64,000 nt of DNA. Origin: Dokdonella sp. Its GTDB lineage: Bacteria > Pseudomonadota > Gammaproteobacteria > Xanthomonadales > Rhodanobacteraceae. Both the position numbers and the translations under genes were made by a program. Below, piece after piece: positions 37,322-45,726 of this stretch. The stretch spans positions 18,473 through 82,472 of the forward strand of contig NZ_JAHCAP010000015.1 in the NCBI RefSeq assembly GCF_019634815.1, given 5' to 3'. Numbering within the stretch: position 1 is the stretch's first letter; each line of letters starts with the position of its first letter. The notes below the pieces were generated by a model. It saw only the letters and a list, made by a program, of their open reading frames with translations. It was not told the origin of the DNA and ran no database searches.

Positions 37322-39979
37322 TCACGAGTCTTTGCCGGGCCGCCATTCGAAGCTGAGCTGGAACTCGCGGCCCTTGCGGTACTGCCGCGTTGGCAGACTG
37401 CCTTGCGTGAACCTCACCTCGGGGTCGAGCAGGTTGCGCAGCCGCAGCGACCAGCGCCAGTTGGGCGCGAACTGGTGGCGCATCTGGAAGTCCAGCGCGT
37501 TGAAAGCTTCCTCGTAGATGTCCGGCTGGCCCTGCACGCCGACTTCGGAGATGCGCCGGCCGGCACGGTTGAACATCAGTTGGGCATCGAAGCGGCCCTC
37601 CGGCGGTTCGTAGCCGATCTGCACGTTCACCACATGGGGCGACTGGCCCTGCATCGACCGCGAGAGATTGGTCTGGTAGCTGGCGCTCCGCGGATCGAGT
37701 TCCACCCGGGAGCGGATGCGTGCGTAGTTGAATCCCAGACGGAAAGGCGACCAGGGCTGGCCGAAGAAGTCCAGTCTCTTGTAGATGTCGAGCTCGACAC
37801 CGTAGTTGTGCGCGCTCGCGGCATTGGCAAAGCTCAGCAACGGGGTGGAGCCGGGCAATCGCAAGCGCTCGATCGGGTCCTTGAATCGTTTGTCGAACGC
37901 GCCAATGGACAGGCTGTCGGCGTCGGAGAAGTAATACTCCCAGCGCAGGTCGAGGTTACGGATGCGCGTGCCGACCAGGTCGGGATTGCCGATCGTATCG
38001 ATGTCGAGCTCGGGATCGGTGTAGGGTGCGCGTGACAGCTCACGAAAATCCGGACGCGCCAGGGTTTGGCTCAAACCCAGGCGCAGCTGCGCGTTGGCGC
38101 TGTGCATCCAGGTGAAGGCCGCAGCCGGCAGCCAGGCGGCGGAATGGTCGCCAGCCACCACCGGCGGAGAATTCGAGTTGATGATGCTGTAGGTGACGAC
38201 CTGCTGGTCGTTGCGCTCGCGGCGCGCGCCGAGGGAGAAGCGGAACTGGTCGTGGAACGTGTACTCGGCATTGAGGTAGAGCGAATCCAGGGTTTGCTCC
38301 GCTCGATAGTTGTCGGTGGCGCGGGTCACCTCGCGCAGTACGAAACCGTCGGGGCGGATGTTGTCCGGCGCCAGAATCTGGTCGATCGGCAAATGCCAGA
38401 ACTCGGGATTGGCTGCCAGGTCCGAATTGGGTGCCAACTGGAAAGTGAAGGTGCGAATCGAGGATTCGCGTTCGCGCGTGCTGCGGCCGAGTCCGCCGGC
38501 GAAGTTCAGGCTCGAGCCATCCTTGAAATTGAAGGGCAGCAGCGCCTTGAACTGCAGGTTGTCCAGATCGTCATCGAGTTCGCCCCAGGTCTGCGAGTTG
38601 GAATCGGAGCGGTGCGAGAACTCCAGTGCGTCGCCGGCATGATCAAAGCGCCAGCGCCGGGTGTTGGGTTCGTCACGGCCGGCCCTGGCGCGTGTGTACT
38701 GCCAATCCAGCTCCAGATATTTGGCGAAGGGCAGCACGTGATGGCCGCCCAACTGGTGGGCGAGCAACTGGTTTTCGGTCCACTTCTGTTCGCCGAAGCG
38801 CGATGGAACGCTGTCGGCAACACCATCGGTGAGCTTGGCTCGGTCCATCGTCTGGCGCAGCAGCAGGCTGGTCAGCGCGATCCGGTGATCCATGCCGATA
38901 TCCAGGCCCACGTTGGTGAAGAAGCTGGCGTCGATCTCGCGGCTGGTTGCGTCCACTACCTGTGCGGCGATCGGGTCGAGGCCGTGGTCGCTGGCGGCAT
39001 AGGTGTCGCGTTGCTCGTGCACGGTGTCCCAGGATTGGGCGTAGCGCGTGGCGCCGATGATGCCCAGTCGCATGTTGTCGCCGAGCTCGAAGCCATTGCC
39101 GATGCCGACCGAATAGCCACTGTCCGGGCCGATACGCCGGTCCTCGATGCCGTAGCCTGCCGCTGCCACGCCGTGGCCATAGGCCTGCAGCTGGATCGGG
39201 GTTGCGCCGGTCGGGTTGGCTGGCGACTGCGGGCGCAGGAAGCGCCCGCCGGAAATCGCCGCTTCCAGATCGCCCGGCAGCGCGCGCTTGCCATCGTCAC
39301 GCCCCGTCCAGTCGCGGCTGCCTCCGGCATATCCAATGCCGTCATCGAAGGTCGTGCCTTCGTGGTATCCCAGCGAGCCCTTGGCACGAAAATGGAAGGC
39401 GTAGGGGACCTCGCGCGTGCGCAGCACCACGCTCCCGCCGGCAAATTCGCCGGGCAGGCCGGGACCGTAGGACTTCTGCACGATGACGCCATCGAGCAGC
39501 TCGGTGGGAAACAGGTCCAGTGGCACCACCCGGCGCGTGTAATCCGGGCTGGGAATCGGCGCGCCGTTCAGCAGCACATTGGTGTAGCGCTCGCCCAGGC
39601 CGCGGACATGGACGTACTTGCCGTCCACCACGGTCAAGCCGGTCACGCGCTTGAGCGTGCCAGCCACATCCGAGTCGCCGGTGCGCGCGATCTGCTCGGC
39701 GCCCAGTGCCTCCGTCACCGTCGCGGCGCTGCGCCGCTCATCGAGATACAGTGCGTCATTGCCCGCCTTGGAGCTGCCCTGCACGGTCACACCGGAGAGC
39801 TCGGTGGTGTCCGCAGGCGAGAGGGCCGGCACCGCAGTCGTCGTCTGATCGATCGCTGGCGTGGCAGATTGCGTGGCAACGGCCACGGGTGGCGACTGCG
39901 CCCACGTCTCCGACCCGTGGGCCAAAGCGCAGGCGATGGCGAAACTCAAGCTGGCAACAGGCAAACTGATCGGGCGCAC
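37322..39979 (-). CDS. TonB-dependent outer-membrane receptor
   Basis: An 885-residue receptor. The frame has no ATG near its beginning; GTG at 39979 is chosen because it opens a signal-peptide-like stretch (PISLPVASLSFAIACALA). The open frame continues to 40270, but that part does not look coding. The plug domain has TVTEALGAEQIARTGDSDVAGTL, RVTGLTVVDGKYVHVRGLGERY and GSVVLRTREVP; the barrel ends in an aromatic residue (LSFEWRPGKDS). It would import a ligand across the outer membrane with TonB-ExbBD energy. The substrate is unknown. The beta-helix gene follows 126 nt downstream and may be its partner. Confidence 0.88.
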   Translation of the reverse strand: MRPISLPVASLSFAIACALAHGSETWAQSPPVAVATQSATPAIDQTTTAVPALSPADTTELSGVTVQGSSKAGNDALYLDERRSAATVTEALGAEQIARTGDSDVAGTLKRVTGLTVVDGKYVHVRGLGERYTNVLLNGAPIPSPDYTRRVVPLDLFPTELLDGVIVQKSYGPGLPGEFAGGSVVLRTREVPYAFHFRAKGSLGYHEGTTFDDGIGYAGGSRDWTGRDDGKRALPGDLEAAISGGRFLRPQSPANPTGATPIQLQAYGHGVAAAGYGIEDRRIGPDSGYSVGIGNGFELGDNMRLGIIGATRYAQSWDTVHEQRDTYAASDHGLDPIAAQVVDATSREIDASFFTNVGLDIGMDHRIALTSLLLRQTMDRAKLTDGVADSVPSRFGEQKWTENQLLAHQLGGHHVLPFAKYLELDWQYTRARAGRDEPNTRRWRFDHAGDALEFSHRSDSNSQTWGELDDDLDNLQFKALLPFNFKDGSSLNFAGGLGRSTRERESSIRTFTFQLAPNSDLAANPEFWHLPIDQILAPDNIRPDGFVLREVTRATDNYRAEQTLDSLYLNAEYTFHDQFRFSLGARRERNDQQVVTYSIINSNSPPVVAGDHSAAWLPAAAFTWMHSANAQLRLGLSQTLARPDFRELSRAPYTDPELDIDTIGNPDLVGTRIRNLDLRWEYYFSDADSLSIGAFDKRFKDPIERLRLPGSTPLLSFANAASAHNYGVELDIYKRLDFFGQPWSPFRLGFNYARIRSRVELDPRSASYQTNLSRSMQGQSPHVVNVQIGYEPPEGRFDAQLMFNRAGRRISEVGVQGQPDIYEEAFNALDFQMRHQFAPNWRWSLRLRNLLDPEVRFTQGSLPTRQYRKGREFQLSFEWRPGKDS

Positions 39980-40407
39980 GGCATCGACTTTCGAGAGTGG
40001 GGGTCCCTTGCGGGAATCCGCATATCGTCGGCATGGCCGATGACGGGCATGCGACAGGTCGGTGACAGCTCGATGATCGCCGCGGGTCGGCGCGCTCCGG
40101 CGGGTCCGCGAAAAAGGGAAGGGGCGCAAGACCGCTGTCGCTGGCCGGCTTGGCAGGTGGCCGAAGGCCCCTTTTCGGCATGTCGTCGGTCGGCCGCTCG
40201 AAGACTCTTGCCCGCAGCGCTGCCTGCGCAGCGCCGGGACGCGCTGCACGCGAATCGACCACGCAAGCAACCGGTTCGCCGCAGTCGAGTCCGGGCGTGT
40301 ACCGGACTCGACGGGCTGAAAAAGTCCAGCACGGACTTGTTCAGCATCCTGCTAAACCCATTTGCGCCACGCTGCGCCTCACCTGCGTTGCCCAAGGAGA
40401 GTGCCCC
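39980..40407. other. intergenic stretch with perfect inverted repeat
   Basis: This 428-base gap lies between the TonB receptor start and the second DUF4097-like gene. It holds a perfect 11-bp inverted repeat (40284-40294 with 40302-40312, 7-nt loop), and about 60 bases before 40408 resemble the leader of the first DUF4097-like gene (34236). No gene was seen in it. It may hold the receptor promoter. Confidence 0.4.
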
Positions 40408-40734
40408 ATGTCCCATGTCCTGCCTGCCCTGCTGATCGCTGCCGGCGACATCGCCCTGAGCGGCCTGCGCGGCGATGTCGCCATCGATGAGGTCAGTACG
40501 GGCGACGTGGTGCTTGAAAACATCGGCGGCAGCGTCGCCGTCAAGCGACTGGAAACCGGCGACCTGCACCTGCGACACGTCGCCAGAGATGTGCGAGTCG
40601 AGTCGATGGACACTGGTGACCTGCAGGTCGAGGATGGCGGCGGAGACCTCACCGCGCGCTCGCATGGTCTGGGCGGCACCGCGCACCGCAACGTGCGCGG
40701 CAAGGTGCAGATGCCGGGCGACGAAGACGACTGA
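40408..40734 (+). CDS. shortened DUF4097-like repeat protein (internal deletion)
   Basis: A 108-residue protein: a start MSHVLPALLIA resembling the signal peptide of 34236, joined to a run of AGD/TGD repeats matching its C-terminal half (AGDIALSG, STGDVVLEN, ETGDLHLRH, DTGDLQVED), with RSHGLGGTAHRNVRGKV near the end. About 170 residues of the first copy are missing, including most of the signal peptide, so export is uncertain. AAGGAG lies 8 nt before the ATG, so it may still be translated. A decaying paralogue or a short intracellular version. Confidence 0.72.
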   Translation: MSHVLPALLIAAGDIALSGLRGDVAIDEVSTGDVVLENIGGSVAVKRLETGDLHLRHVARDVRVESMDTGDLQVEDGGGDLTARSHGLGGTAHRNVRGKVQMPGDEDD

Positions 40735-40753
40735 ACCTGTGCAGGCCAGCGGC

Positions 40754-40777
40754 GCCCGATCGCAGCCGCGATCGGGC
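40754..40777. terminator. bidirectional hairpin terminator
   Basis: A perfect 10-bp stem (GCCCGATCGC / GCGATCGGGC) with a 4-nt AGCC loop lies between the converging stops of the shortened repeat gene and the OsmC gene. No T-run on either strand. Its position fits a shared terminator. Confidence 0.6.
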
Positions 40778-40786
40778 AAGGCGCAT

Positions 40787-41254
40787 TCAGTCGCACGCCT
40801 CGATGCGGATGCGCGTGGTCACCGAATTGGCGATGAAACAGCGCTCATGCGCGGCTTCGTGCAGTTCGTCGATTTGCGCGACACTCGGTTGCGTCGCGCC
40901 ACCGAACGCGATGCGCGGTCGGAGCACGACGTCGGTGATCGCCTGCCGGCCGGGCGCGATGCGGCCCAGCGTGCCGACGGCTTGGTCTTCGTAGGCGTCG
41001 ACGACCCAGCCGCGCTCGGCGGCGAGCGAAAGGAACCACAGCATGTGGCAGCTCGCGAGCGCGGCGATGAAGGCTTCCTCGGGATCGACTGCTGTCGGGT
41101 CTGACCAAGGCGCTGGCACCACGGATGGTGAAGGCGAAGCAGCGATCACCGCGCCGCCGTCGAAGCGCCACTGATGCCGGCGCGAGTAAAGACCGCGGCG
41201 GAATTCCGCTGCGGCCTCGCGTTGCCACGCAACGGTTGCGCGATGTTCACTCAT
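40787..41254 (-). CDS. OsmC family protein (peroxide-resistance fold)
   Basis: A 155-residue OsmC/Ohr-fold protein. DPEEAFIAALASCHMLWFLSLAAERG contains one conserved Cys; the second (HERCFIANSV) follows. This is the OsmC motif pair for peroxide reduction via Cys. GAGGA lies about 7 nt before the ATG at 41254, and the frame begins MSEHRATVAW. It sits between the second DUF4097-like gene and pgk, read leftward. The first copy of that neighbourhood at 35 kb has no OsmC. A different paralogue (Ohr) lies at 44620. Confidence 0.85.
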   Translation of the reverse strand: MSEHRATVAWQREAAAEFRRGLYSRRHQWRFDGGAVIAASPSPSVVPAPWSDPTAVDPEEAFIAALASCHMLWFLSLAAERGWVVDAYEDQAVGTLGRIAPGRQAITDVVLRPRIAFGGATQPSVAQIDELHEAAHERCFIANSVTTRIRIEACD

Positions 41255-41375
41255 GATGTTCCTCGATTCGCGATTCCCGATTTTCAGCGCGACCCTGCCG
41301 TGCGGGCAAGCCGGCCATTGCGTCGCGCCCGCGTCGCCGTTGTAATGGCATGTTTCCAACCCTGGAAACTGCGCC

Positions 41376-42563
41376 ATGGCCATTGTTCGCATGACCGATC
41401 TCGATCTCGCCGGCAAGCGCGTGCTGATCCGCGAGGATCTCAACGTGCCGATCGAACACGCTGCCGACGGCAGTGCCCACATCACCTCGGAAACACGCAT
41501 CCTCGCCGCGCTGCCGACGATCCGGCTCGCGCTGGAGAAAGGCGCCGCGGTGATGGTGACTTCGCACCTGGGGCGCCCGAAGGAAGGCGTCTGGACTGCC
41601 GAAGATTCGCTCGCGCCGGTGGCGCAGCGCCTGGCGCAACTGCTAGGGCGTGAGGTACCGCTCGTGCGCGACTGGCTCGATGGTGTTGCCGTGGCGCCGG
41701 GTCAGCTCGTGCTGCTCGAGAACTGCCGCATGAACGTCGGCGAAGGCAAGGATGACGAGACGCTGGCGAAGAAGTACGCCGCGCTGTGCGATGTGTTCGT
41801 GATGGATGCCTTCGGCACTGCACATCGCGCGCAGGCCTCCACCCACGGCGCGATCCGTTTTGCCAAGGTCGCAGCGGGCGGGCCGCTGCTGATGGCCGAG
41901 ATCGATGCGCTGGCCAAGGCGCTCGAACAGCCGGCGCGACCACTGCTCGCGATCGTCGCCGGCTCCAAGGTCTCGACCAAGCTCAGCCTGCTCGAGAACC
42001 TCGTCGACAAGGTCGACCAGCTCATCGTCGGTGGCGGCATCGCCAACACTTTCATCGCCGCGATGGGGCACAAGGTCGGCAAGTCGCTGTTCGAGGCCGA
42101 CCTGCTCGATACCGCCAGGAAGATCATCGCCGACGCCAAGGCGCGCGGCGCCGAAGTGCCGATACCCACCGACGTGATCGTGGCGCCGGCGTTTGCCGCC
42201 GACGCGCCGGCGACGATCAAGGCGGTGGCCGAGGTTGGCGACGAGGACATGATCCTCGACATCGGCCCGCAGACCAGCGCGCGCTATGCCGCGCTGATCG
42301 CCAAGGCCGGCACGGTGGTGTGGAACGGCCCGGTCGGCGTGTTCGAGTTCGATGCCTTCGGCAACGGCACGCGCAGCCTGGCGCAGGCCATCGCGGCAGC
42401 GCGCGCGTTCTCGATCGCCGGCGGCGGCGACACGCTCGCGGCAATCGAGAAATACGGCGTCGCCGATCGCGTGTCCTACATTTCCACCGGTGGCGGCGCC
42501 TTCCTGGAATTCCTCGAAGGCAAGGTGCTGCCCGCGGTCGCCGCGCTCGAGGCGCGCGCTTGA
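41376..42563 (+). CDS. pgk: phosphoglycerate kinase
   Basis: A 395-residue glycolytic enzyme transferring phosphate from 1,3-bisphosphoglycerate to ADP. Substrate motifs: [12 protein letters not shown] (residues 12-23), SHLGRPKEG, and [13 protein letters not shown]; the nucleotide part has [18 protein letters not shown], and [11 protein letters not shown] followed by [16 protein letters not shown] residues. The length is standard. A truncated copy of the 5' end and leader lies at 35190-35303. The TGA stop overlaps the TTG start of a HAD phosphatase. Confidence 0.96.
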   Translation: MAIVRMTDLDLAGKRVLIREDLNVPIEHAADGSAHITSETRILAALPTIRLALEKGAAVMVTSHLGRPKEGVWTAEDSLAPVAQRLAQLLGREVPLVRDWLDGVAVAPGQLVLLENCRMNVGEGKDDETLAKKYAALCDVFVMDAFGTAHRAQASTHGAIRFAKVAAGGPLLMAEIDALAKALEQPARPLLAIVAGSKVSTKLSLLENLVDKVDQLIVGGGIANTFIAAMGHKVGKSLFEADLLDTARKIIADAKARGAEVPIPTDVIVAPAFAADAPATIKAVAEVGDEDMILDIGPQTSARYAALIAKAGTVVWNGPVGVFEFDAFGNGTRSLAQAIAAARAFSIAGGGDTLAAIEKYGVADRVSYISTGGGAFLEFLEGKVLPAVAALEARA

Positions 42564-43201
42564 GGCTGGTGCTGCTGGATCTCGACGGTACGCTGATCGA
42601 CTCCGAGCAGGGCATCACTGCCTCGATCGAACATGCCCTGCGCACGCTCGGCGCGCCGATCCCGCCGCGCGAAGCGCTGCGCGAATGGATCGGCCCGCCG
42701 CTGCGCGCGAGTTTTCCGCAGCTGCTCGGTGCCGACCCGGCGCGCACCGAGCAGGCGGTCGCGCTCTATCGCGAACGCTTCGATGCGGTGGGCTGGCGCG
42801 AACATGCGGTGTATGCGGGGATCGCCGAGGTGGTCATGCAGATCGCGGCGCAAGGCGCGCAGCTCGCGGTGGTGACGACCAAGGTGGCGCCGCATGCGCA
42901 GCGCATCGTCGACCACCTGCCATTCGGCACCTGTTTCCAAGCGACCTACTCGCCTGCGCAGGGCAGCGCGCACAGCGAAAAGGCCACGATGATCGCGCAG
43001 GCGCTCAGGGATTTTTCCTGCGCGGCGCACGATGCCGTGATGATCGGCGATCGCCGCTTCGACATCGAGGGTGCGCACGCCAACCACGTGCGCGCGATCG
43101 GCGTGAGCTGGGGTTTCGGCAGCATCGCGGAATTGCGCGCGGCGCAGGCCGATGTGATCGCCGACGAGCCGGCGCAATTGCCGGCGCTGCTGGCGCCTTG
43201 A
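42560..43201 (+). CDS. HAD-family phosphatase (phosphoglycolate phosphatase-like)
   Basis: A 213-residue HAD hydrolase. Motif [16 protein letters not shown] (nucleophile Asp). Motif II: VVTTK (Thr). Motifs [18 protein letters not shown] (Asp pair), with Lys of SEKATMI. The start is TTG at 42560, sharing the TTGA overlap with the stop of pgk, so translation is probably coupled; no ATG is in frame nearby. The family removes phosphate from small organic phosphates; 2-phosphoglycolate is the best guess. The HxH-type cap is of C2/C1-like length. Confidence 0.85.
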   Translation: MRLVLLDLDGTLIDSEQGITASIEHALRTLGAPIPPREALREWIGPPLRASFPQLLGADPARTEQAVALYRERFDAVGWREHAVYAGIAEVVMQIAAQGAQLAVVTTKVAPHAQRIVDHLPFGTCFQATYSPAQGSAHSEKATMIAQALRDFSCAAHDAVMIGDRRFDIEGAHANHVRAIGVSWGFGSIAELRAAQADVIADEPAQLPALLAP

Positions 43202-43229
43202 TGCCAAGGTGCGGACGCGCAGCGCGCCG

Positions 43230-44495
43230 CTACGGCAGATGCTGCAGGAAGCGCAAGGTGTACTGCAGCGGCTGGGTGCCTCCGACCGAATTGCAGATCG
43301 GCGAGGCATTGGCGGTCGGGCTGGCGCAGGGCGTGTCGCGGTCGAACGACCAGTAGTGCACGCCGGCGAGGCCGTTGTCTCGCGCATAGGCCATCACCGT
43401 ATCGACATCGGCATCGGTAAAGGTCTCGCTGACCACGTCGTTGAGGCCGATCATCGGCGTCAGTTCGATCTTGTCGATCGGCACGTTGAAGCTGTGCATG
43501 AGATTGACCGCCGCCTGGATTGCGGAGGCACCCATGTCGCAGCGGCCATCGACCACCACGCATACGCCACTGCCGGTCGCGCCGTAGTCCATCACCATGA
43601 GGTTGATCGTGTAGTTTTCCAGGCTCGATGCCTGGATCGCCTGCACGGTGGCGGCGCCCAGGCTGTTGAGTCCGCCGTAACTGCCATCGGAAGCGGCCAG
43701 CGTCGCCAGCGTGAAGGAGAAGCGCAGTTGCGGATGAGTGGCCTGCGCCGCGGCCGCGACCGCAACCAGTGACTGGATCTGCGTCGGCGTCTGGCCGCCC
43801 TCGATGTCGAAGTCGATGCCACGCAGGTTGGCACTGGCGTAGCGCGCGATGAAGGCTTCGAACTGCTGTGGATCGCTGCAGGTGAACGCACCCGCAGCGC
43901 CACCGGTGGCAATGATGTAATCGACACCTGCGGCGACGAAGCTCGGAATATTGGCGTCGGCGAACGCCTGCCCTGCAACCCCGCCCCAGTTCTCGTTGCC
44001 GCACTGGCCGGTGGCGAAGGCCAGCGTCACCGTCTGCAGCCCCGGCGTGTGCTGCGGAATCAGGCCACCGCTGCCGACCAGCGGCAAGGCGCTGCCCAGT
44101 ACCGCGCTGCGCATGTGGTTGGTATTCCAGTCCATGTTGATCGTGACGTCCTTGTAGGGACTGAACACGAACCCTTCGGCAATGCCTTCGAAGCCGTTGC
44201 GGAAGATCGGGTCGGGTGGCTCGTTGCCGGGATCGCCGCCATCGCCTTCGCAGGCTTCCACCGCGGTCCACGGCTGGCCCGATCCGGGTGCGCCATTGTG
44301 GGATGCCGGCTCATCACCCTGCGTCCACCAGCTGGCGCGGTAGTTGGTCGCATTCTGACTGGCGACATCACCACCGTTGTATGCGGTCGATGCGTTCCAG
44401 GCGGCTGCGCATTCGGGCGCGGCGTGGGCGTGGCAGACCGGGATGCAGGCAAGCGCCAGCAATGCGGCAGGACGAATCACGGCAGGCAGGCTCAT
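43230..44495 (-). CDS. secreted chitinase-like GH18 protein with chitin-binding module
   Basis: A 421-residue secreted protein with a signal peptide (cleavage near HAA-P). A chitin-binding module of the CBM5/12 type is at 27-76 (AWNASTAYNGGDV, YRASWWTQGDEP). A linker with IFRNGFE (97-103) follows, then a GH18 barrel. The catalytic motif is GIDFDIEG (Asp228, Asp230, Glu232), so it should be active. Substrate chitin or chito-oligomers is likely. The internal IFRNGFE matches C-terminal tails elsewhere in the window. The ATG is at 44495, with a weak ribosome site. Confidence 0.9.
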   Translation of the reverse strand: MSLPAVIRPAALLALACIPVCHAHAAPECAAAWNASTAYNGGDVASQNATNYRASWWTQGDEPASHNGAPGSGQPWTAVEACEGDGGDPGNEPPDPIFRNGFEGIAEGFVFSPYKDVTINMDWNTNHMRSAVLGSALPLVGSGGLIPQHTPGLQTVTLAFATGQCGNENWGGVAGQAFADANIPSFVAAGVDYIIATGGAAGAFTCSDPQQFEAFIARYASANLRGIDFDIEGGQTPTQIQSLVAVAAAAQATHPQLRFSFTLATLAASDGSYGGLNSLGAATVQAIQASSLENYTINLMVMDYGATGSGVCVVVDGRCDMGASAIQAAVNLMHSFNVPIDKIELTPMIGLNDVVSETFTDADVDTVMAYARDNGLAGVHYWSFDRDTPCASPTANASPICNSVGGTQPLQYTLRFLQHLP

Positions 44496-44619
44496 GTCGG
44501 TCGATCCGATGGTGGCGCCGCGCGAGTGCGACGGCGCGCATCATGGGGTCGACTTTCGCGGCTGTCCAAGCCCGCATCGGCATAACGTGACGGACTGCCG
44601 CTTTCCGTCGTGGTGGCGC

Positions 44620-45051
44620 TCAGGCGAGCTTGATCGTCACATCGACATTGCCGCGCGTGGCATGCGAGTACGGGCAGATGTCACGGTGCGCGGTATCGAC
44701 GATCTCCTGCGCGAGCGCGCGTTCGACACCGGGCAGGTGCACTTCGAGCTGGACCGCAATGCCGAACCCGGTGGGTTCGCGCGGGCCGATGCCGACATGG
44801 GCGACCACATGGGTATCGGCCGGAACGTCGACCTTCTTCTGGCCGGCGACCAGGCGCACCGCGCCTTCGAAGCAGGCGGCATAGCCCGCTGCGAACAGTT
44901 GTTCCGGGTTGGTGGCTGCGCCGCCCGGGCCGCCCATCTCCCTGGGTACCTTGAGGTCGGCCTTGAGCACGCCATCGCTGCTCTGGATATGGCCGTTGCG
45001 ACCGCCCTTGGCGGTTGCGGTTGCGGTATAGAGGATCTTGCTGAGTTTCAT
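44620..45051 (-). CDS. ohr: organic hydroperoxide resistance protein Ohr
   Basis: A 143-residue thiol peroxidase that reduces organic hydroperoxides. Reactive Cys60 (YAACFEG) and resolving Cys126 (DICPYSHATRGN) are both present, with KGGRNGHIQSSDG and NPEQLFAAGYAAC. It overlaps ohrR by 4 nt (ATGA), so the two genes are one operon with the regulator first. It is probably induced when OhrR is oxidised. Confidence 0.95.
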   Translation of the reverse strand: MKLSKILYTATATAKGGRNGHIQSSDGVLKADLKVPREMGGPGGAATNPEQLFAAGYAACFEGAVRLVAGQKKVDVPADTHVVAHVGIGPREPTGFGIAVQLEVHLPGVERALAQEIVDTAHRDICPYSHATRGNVDVTIKLA

Positions 45052-45521
45052 GGGCTATCTCCTTCAGGGTGGCTCGCAAGCGAGCCGGTCAAGCGGGTGA
45101 GGCTGCCGCGCAGCGCGGTCAGGTTCTGTGCGGACAGGCCACTGTGGCGGATCAGGCAGGCGGGAATCTGCAGCGCACCTGCGTGCAAGGCGCGGCCTGC
45201 TTGCGTGATGCGGATCTCGACCACGCGCGCATCGCTGCGCCGGCGCCGGCGCGTGACCAGCCCCGCCGCCTGCATGCGCTTGAGCAGGGGCGTGAGCGTG
45301 CCCGAATCGAGTTGCAGGCGCTGGCCCAGCTCGCGCACGTTACAGGCATCGACTTCCCACAACACCAGCAGCACGAGGTATTGCGGATAGGTCAGGCCCA
45401 GGGGTTCGAGCAGGGGTCTGTAGGCGGTCGTCATCGCCCGCGAGGCGGCATACAGCGCGAAACACAGCTGTTCCTCCAGATGCAGCGATGGGGCCGCAGG
45501 CTTGCCAGTGGTCCTGTCCAC
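45048..45521 (-). CDS. ohrR: organic-hydroperoxide sensing repressor OhrR (MarR family)
   Basis: A 157-residue MarR-family regulator. The start motif LEEQLCFALYAASRAM contains the sensing Cys20; LTYPQYLVLLVLWE and QRLQLDSGTLTPLLKRM form the winged helix-turn-helix. GTG at 45521 is chosen because it opens the family's usual N-terminus; a TTG at 45554 is also in frame but lies inside the operator. No ribosome site is seen for either. Two TTGTRYGCAA palindromes lie just upstream. It presumably represses itself and ohr. Confidence 0.88.
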   Translation of the reverse strand: MDRTTGKPAAPSLHLEEQLCFALYAASRAMTTAYRPLLEPLGLTYPQYLVLLVLWEVDACNVRELGQRLQLDSGTLTPLLKRMQAAGLVTRRRRRSDARVVEIRITQAGRALHAGALQIPACLIRHSGLSAQNLTALRGSLTRLTGSLASHPEGDSP

Positions 45522-45529
45522 CCGATCGA

Positions 45530-45554
45530 TTGTATGCAAATGAATTGTGCGCAA
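45530..45554. promoter_or_regulatory. paired OhrR-like operators
   Basis: Two imperfect palindromes, TTGTATGCAA (45530-45539) and TTGTGCGCAA (45545-45554), lie 15 bp apart, next to the ohrR start. The AT-rich spacing and location fit a MarR-type repressor site overlapping the promoter. OhrR binding is an inference. Confidence 0.6.
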
Positions 45555-45726
45555 ACTTAATCGTTCGGAAACATTTGGCGATGAAGATCAGGGTCTGCGG
45601 TGGCGGCGTTTGTCAACGCAAACGCAACCCATTACGCTGGGGCGGGTCGGTCACGAAACCGATGGAGGAAGCGATGGGGATCATGCAGCGGAGCGCGCGC
45701 GCCCGCACTTCGAGCTGACGCGGCGC

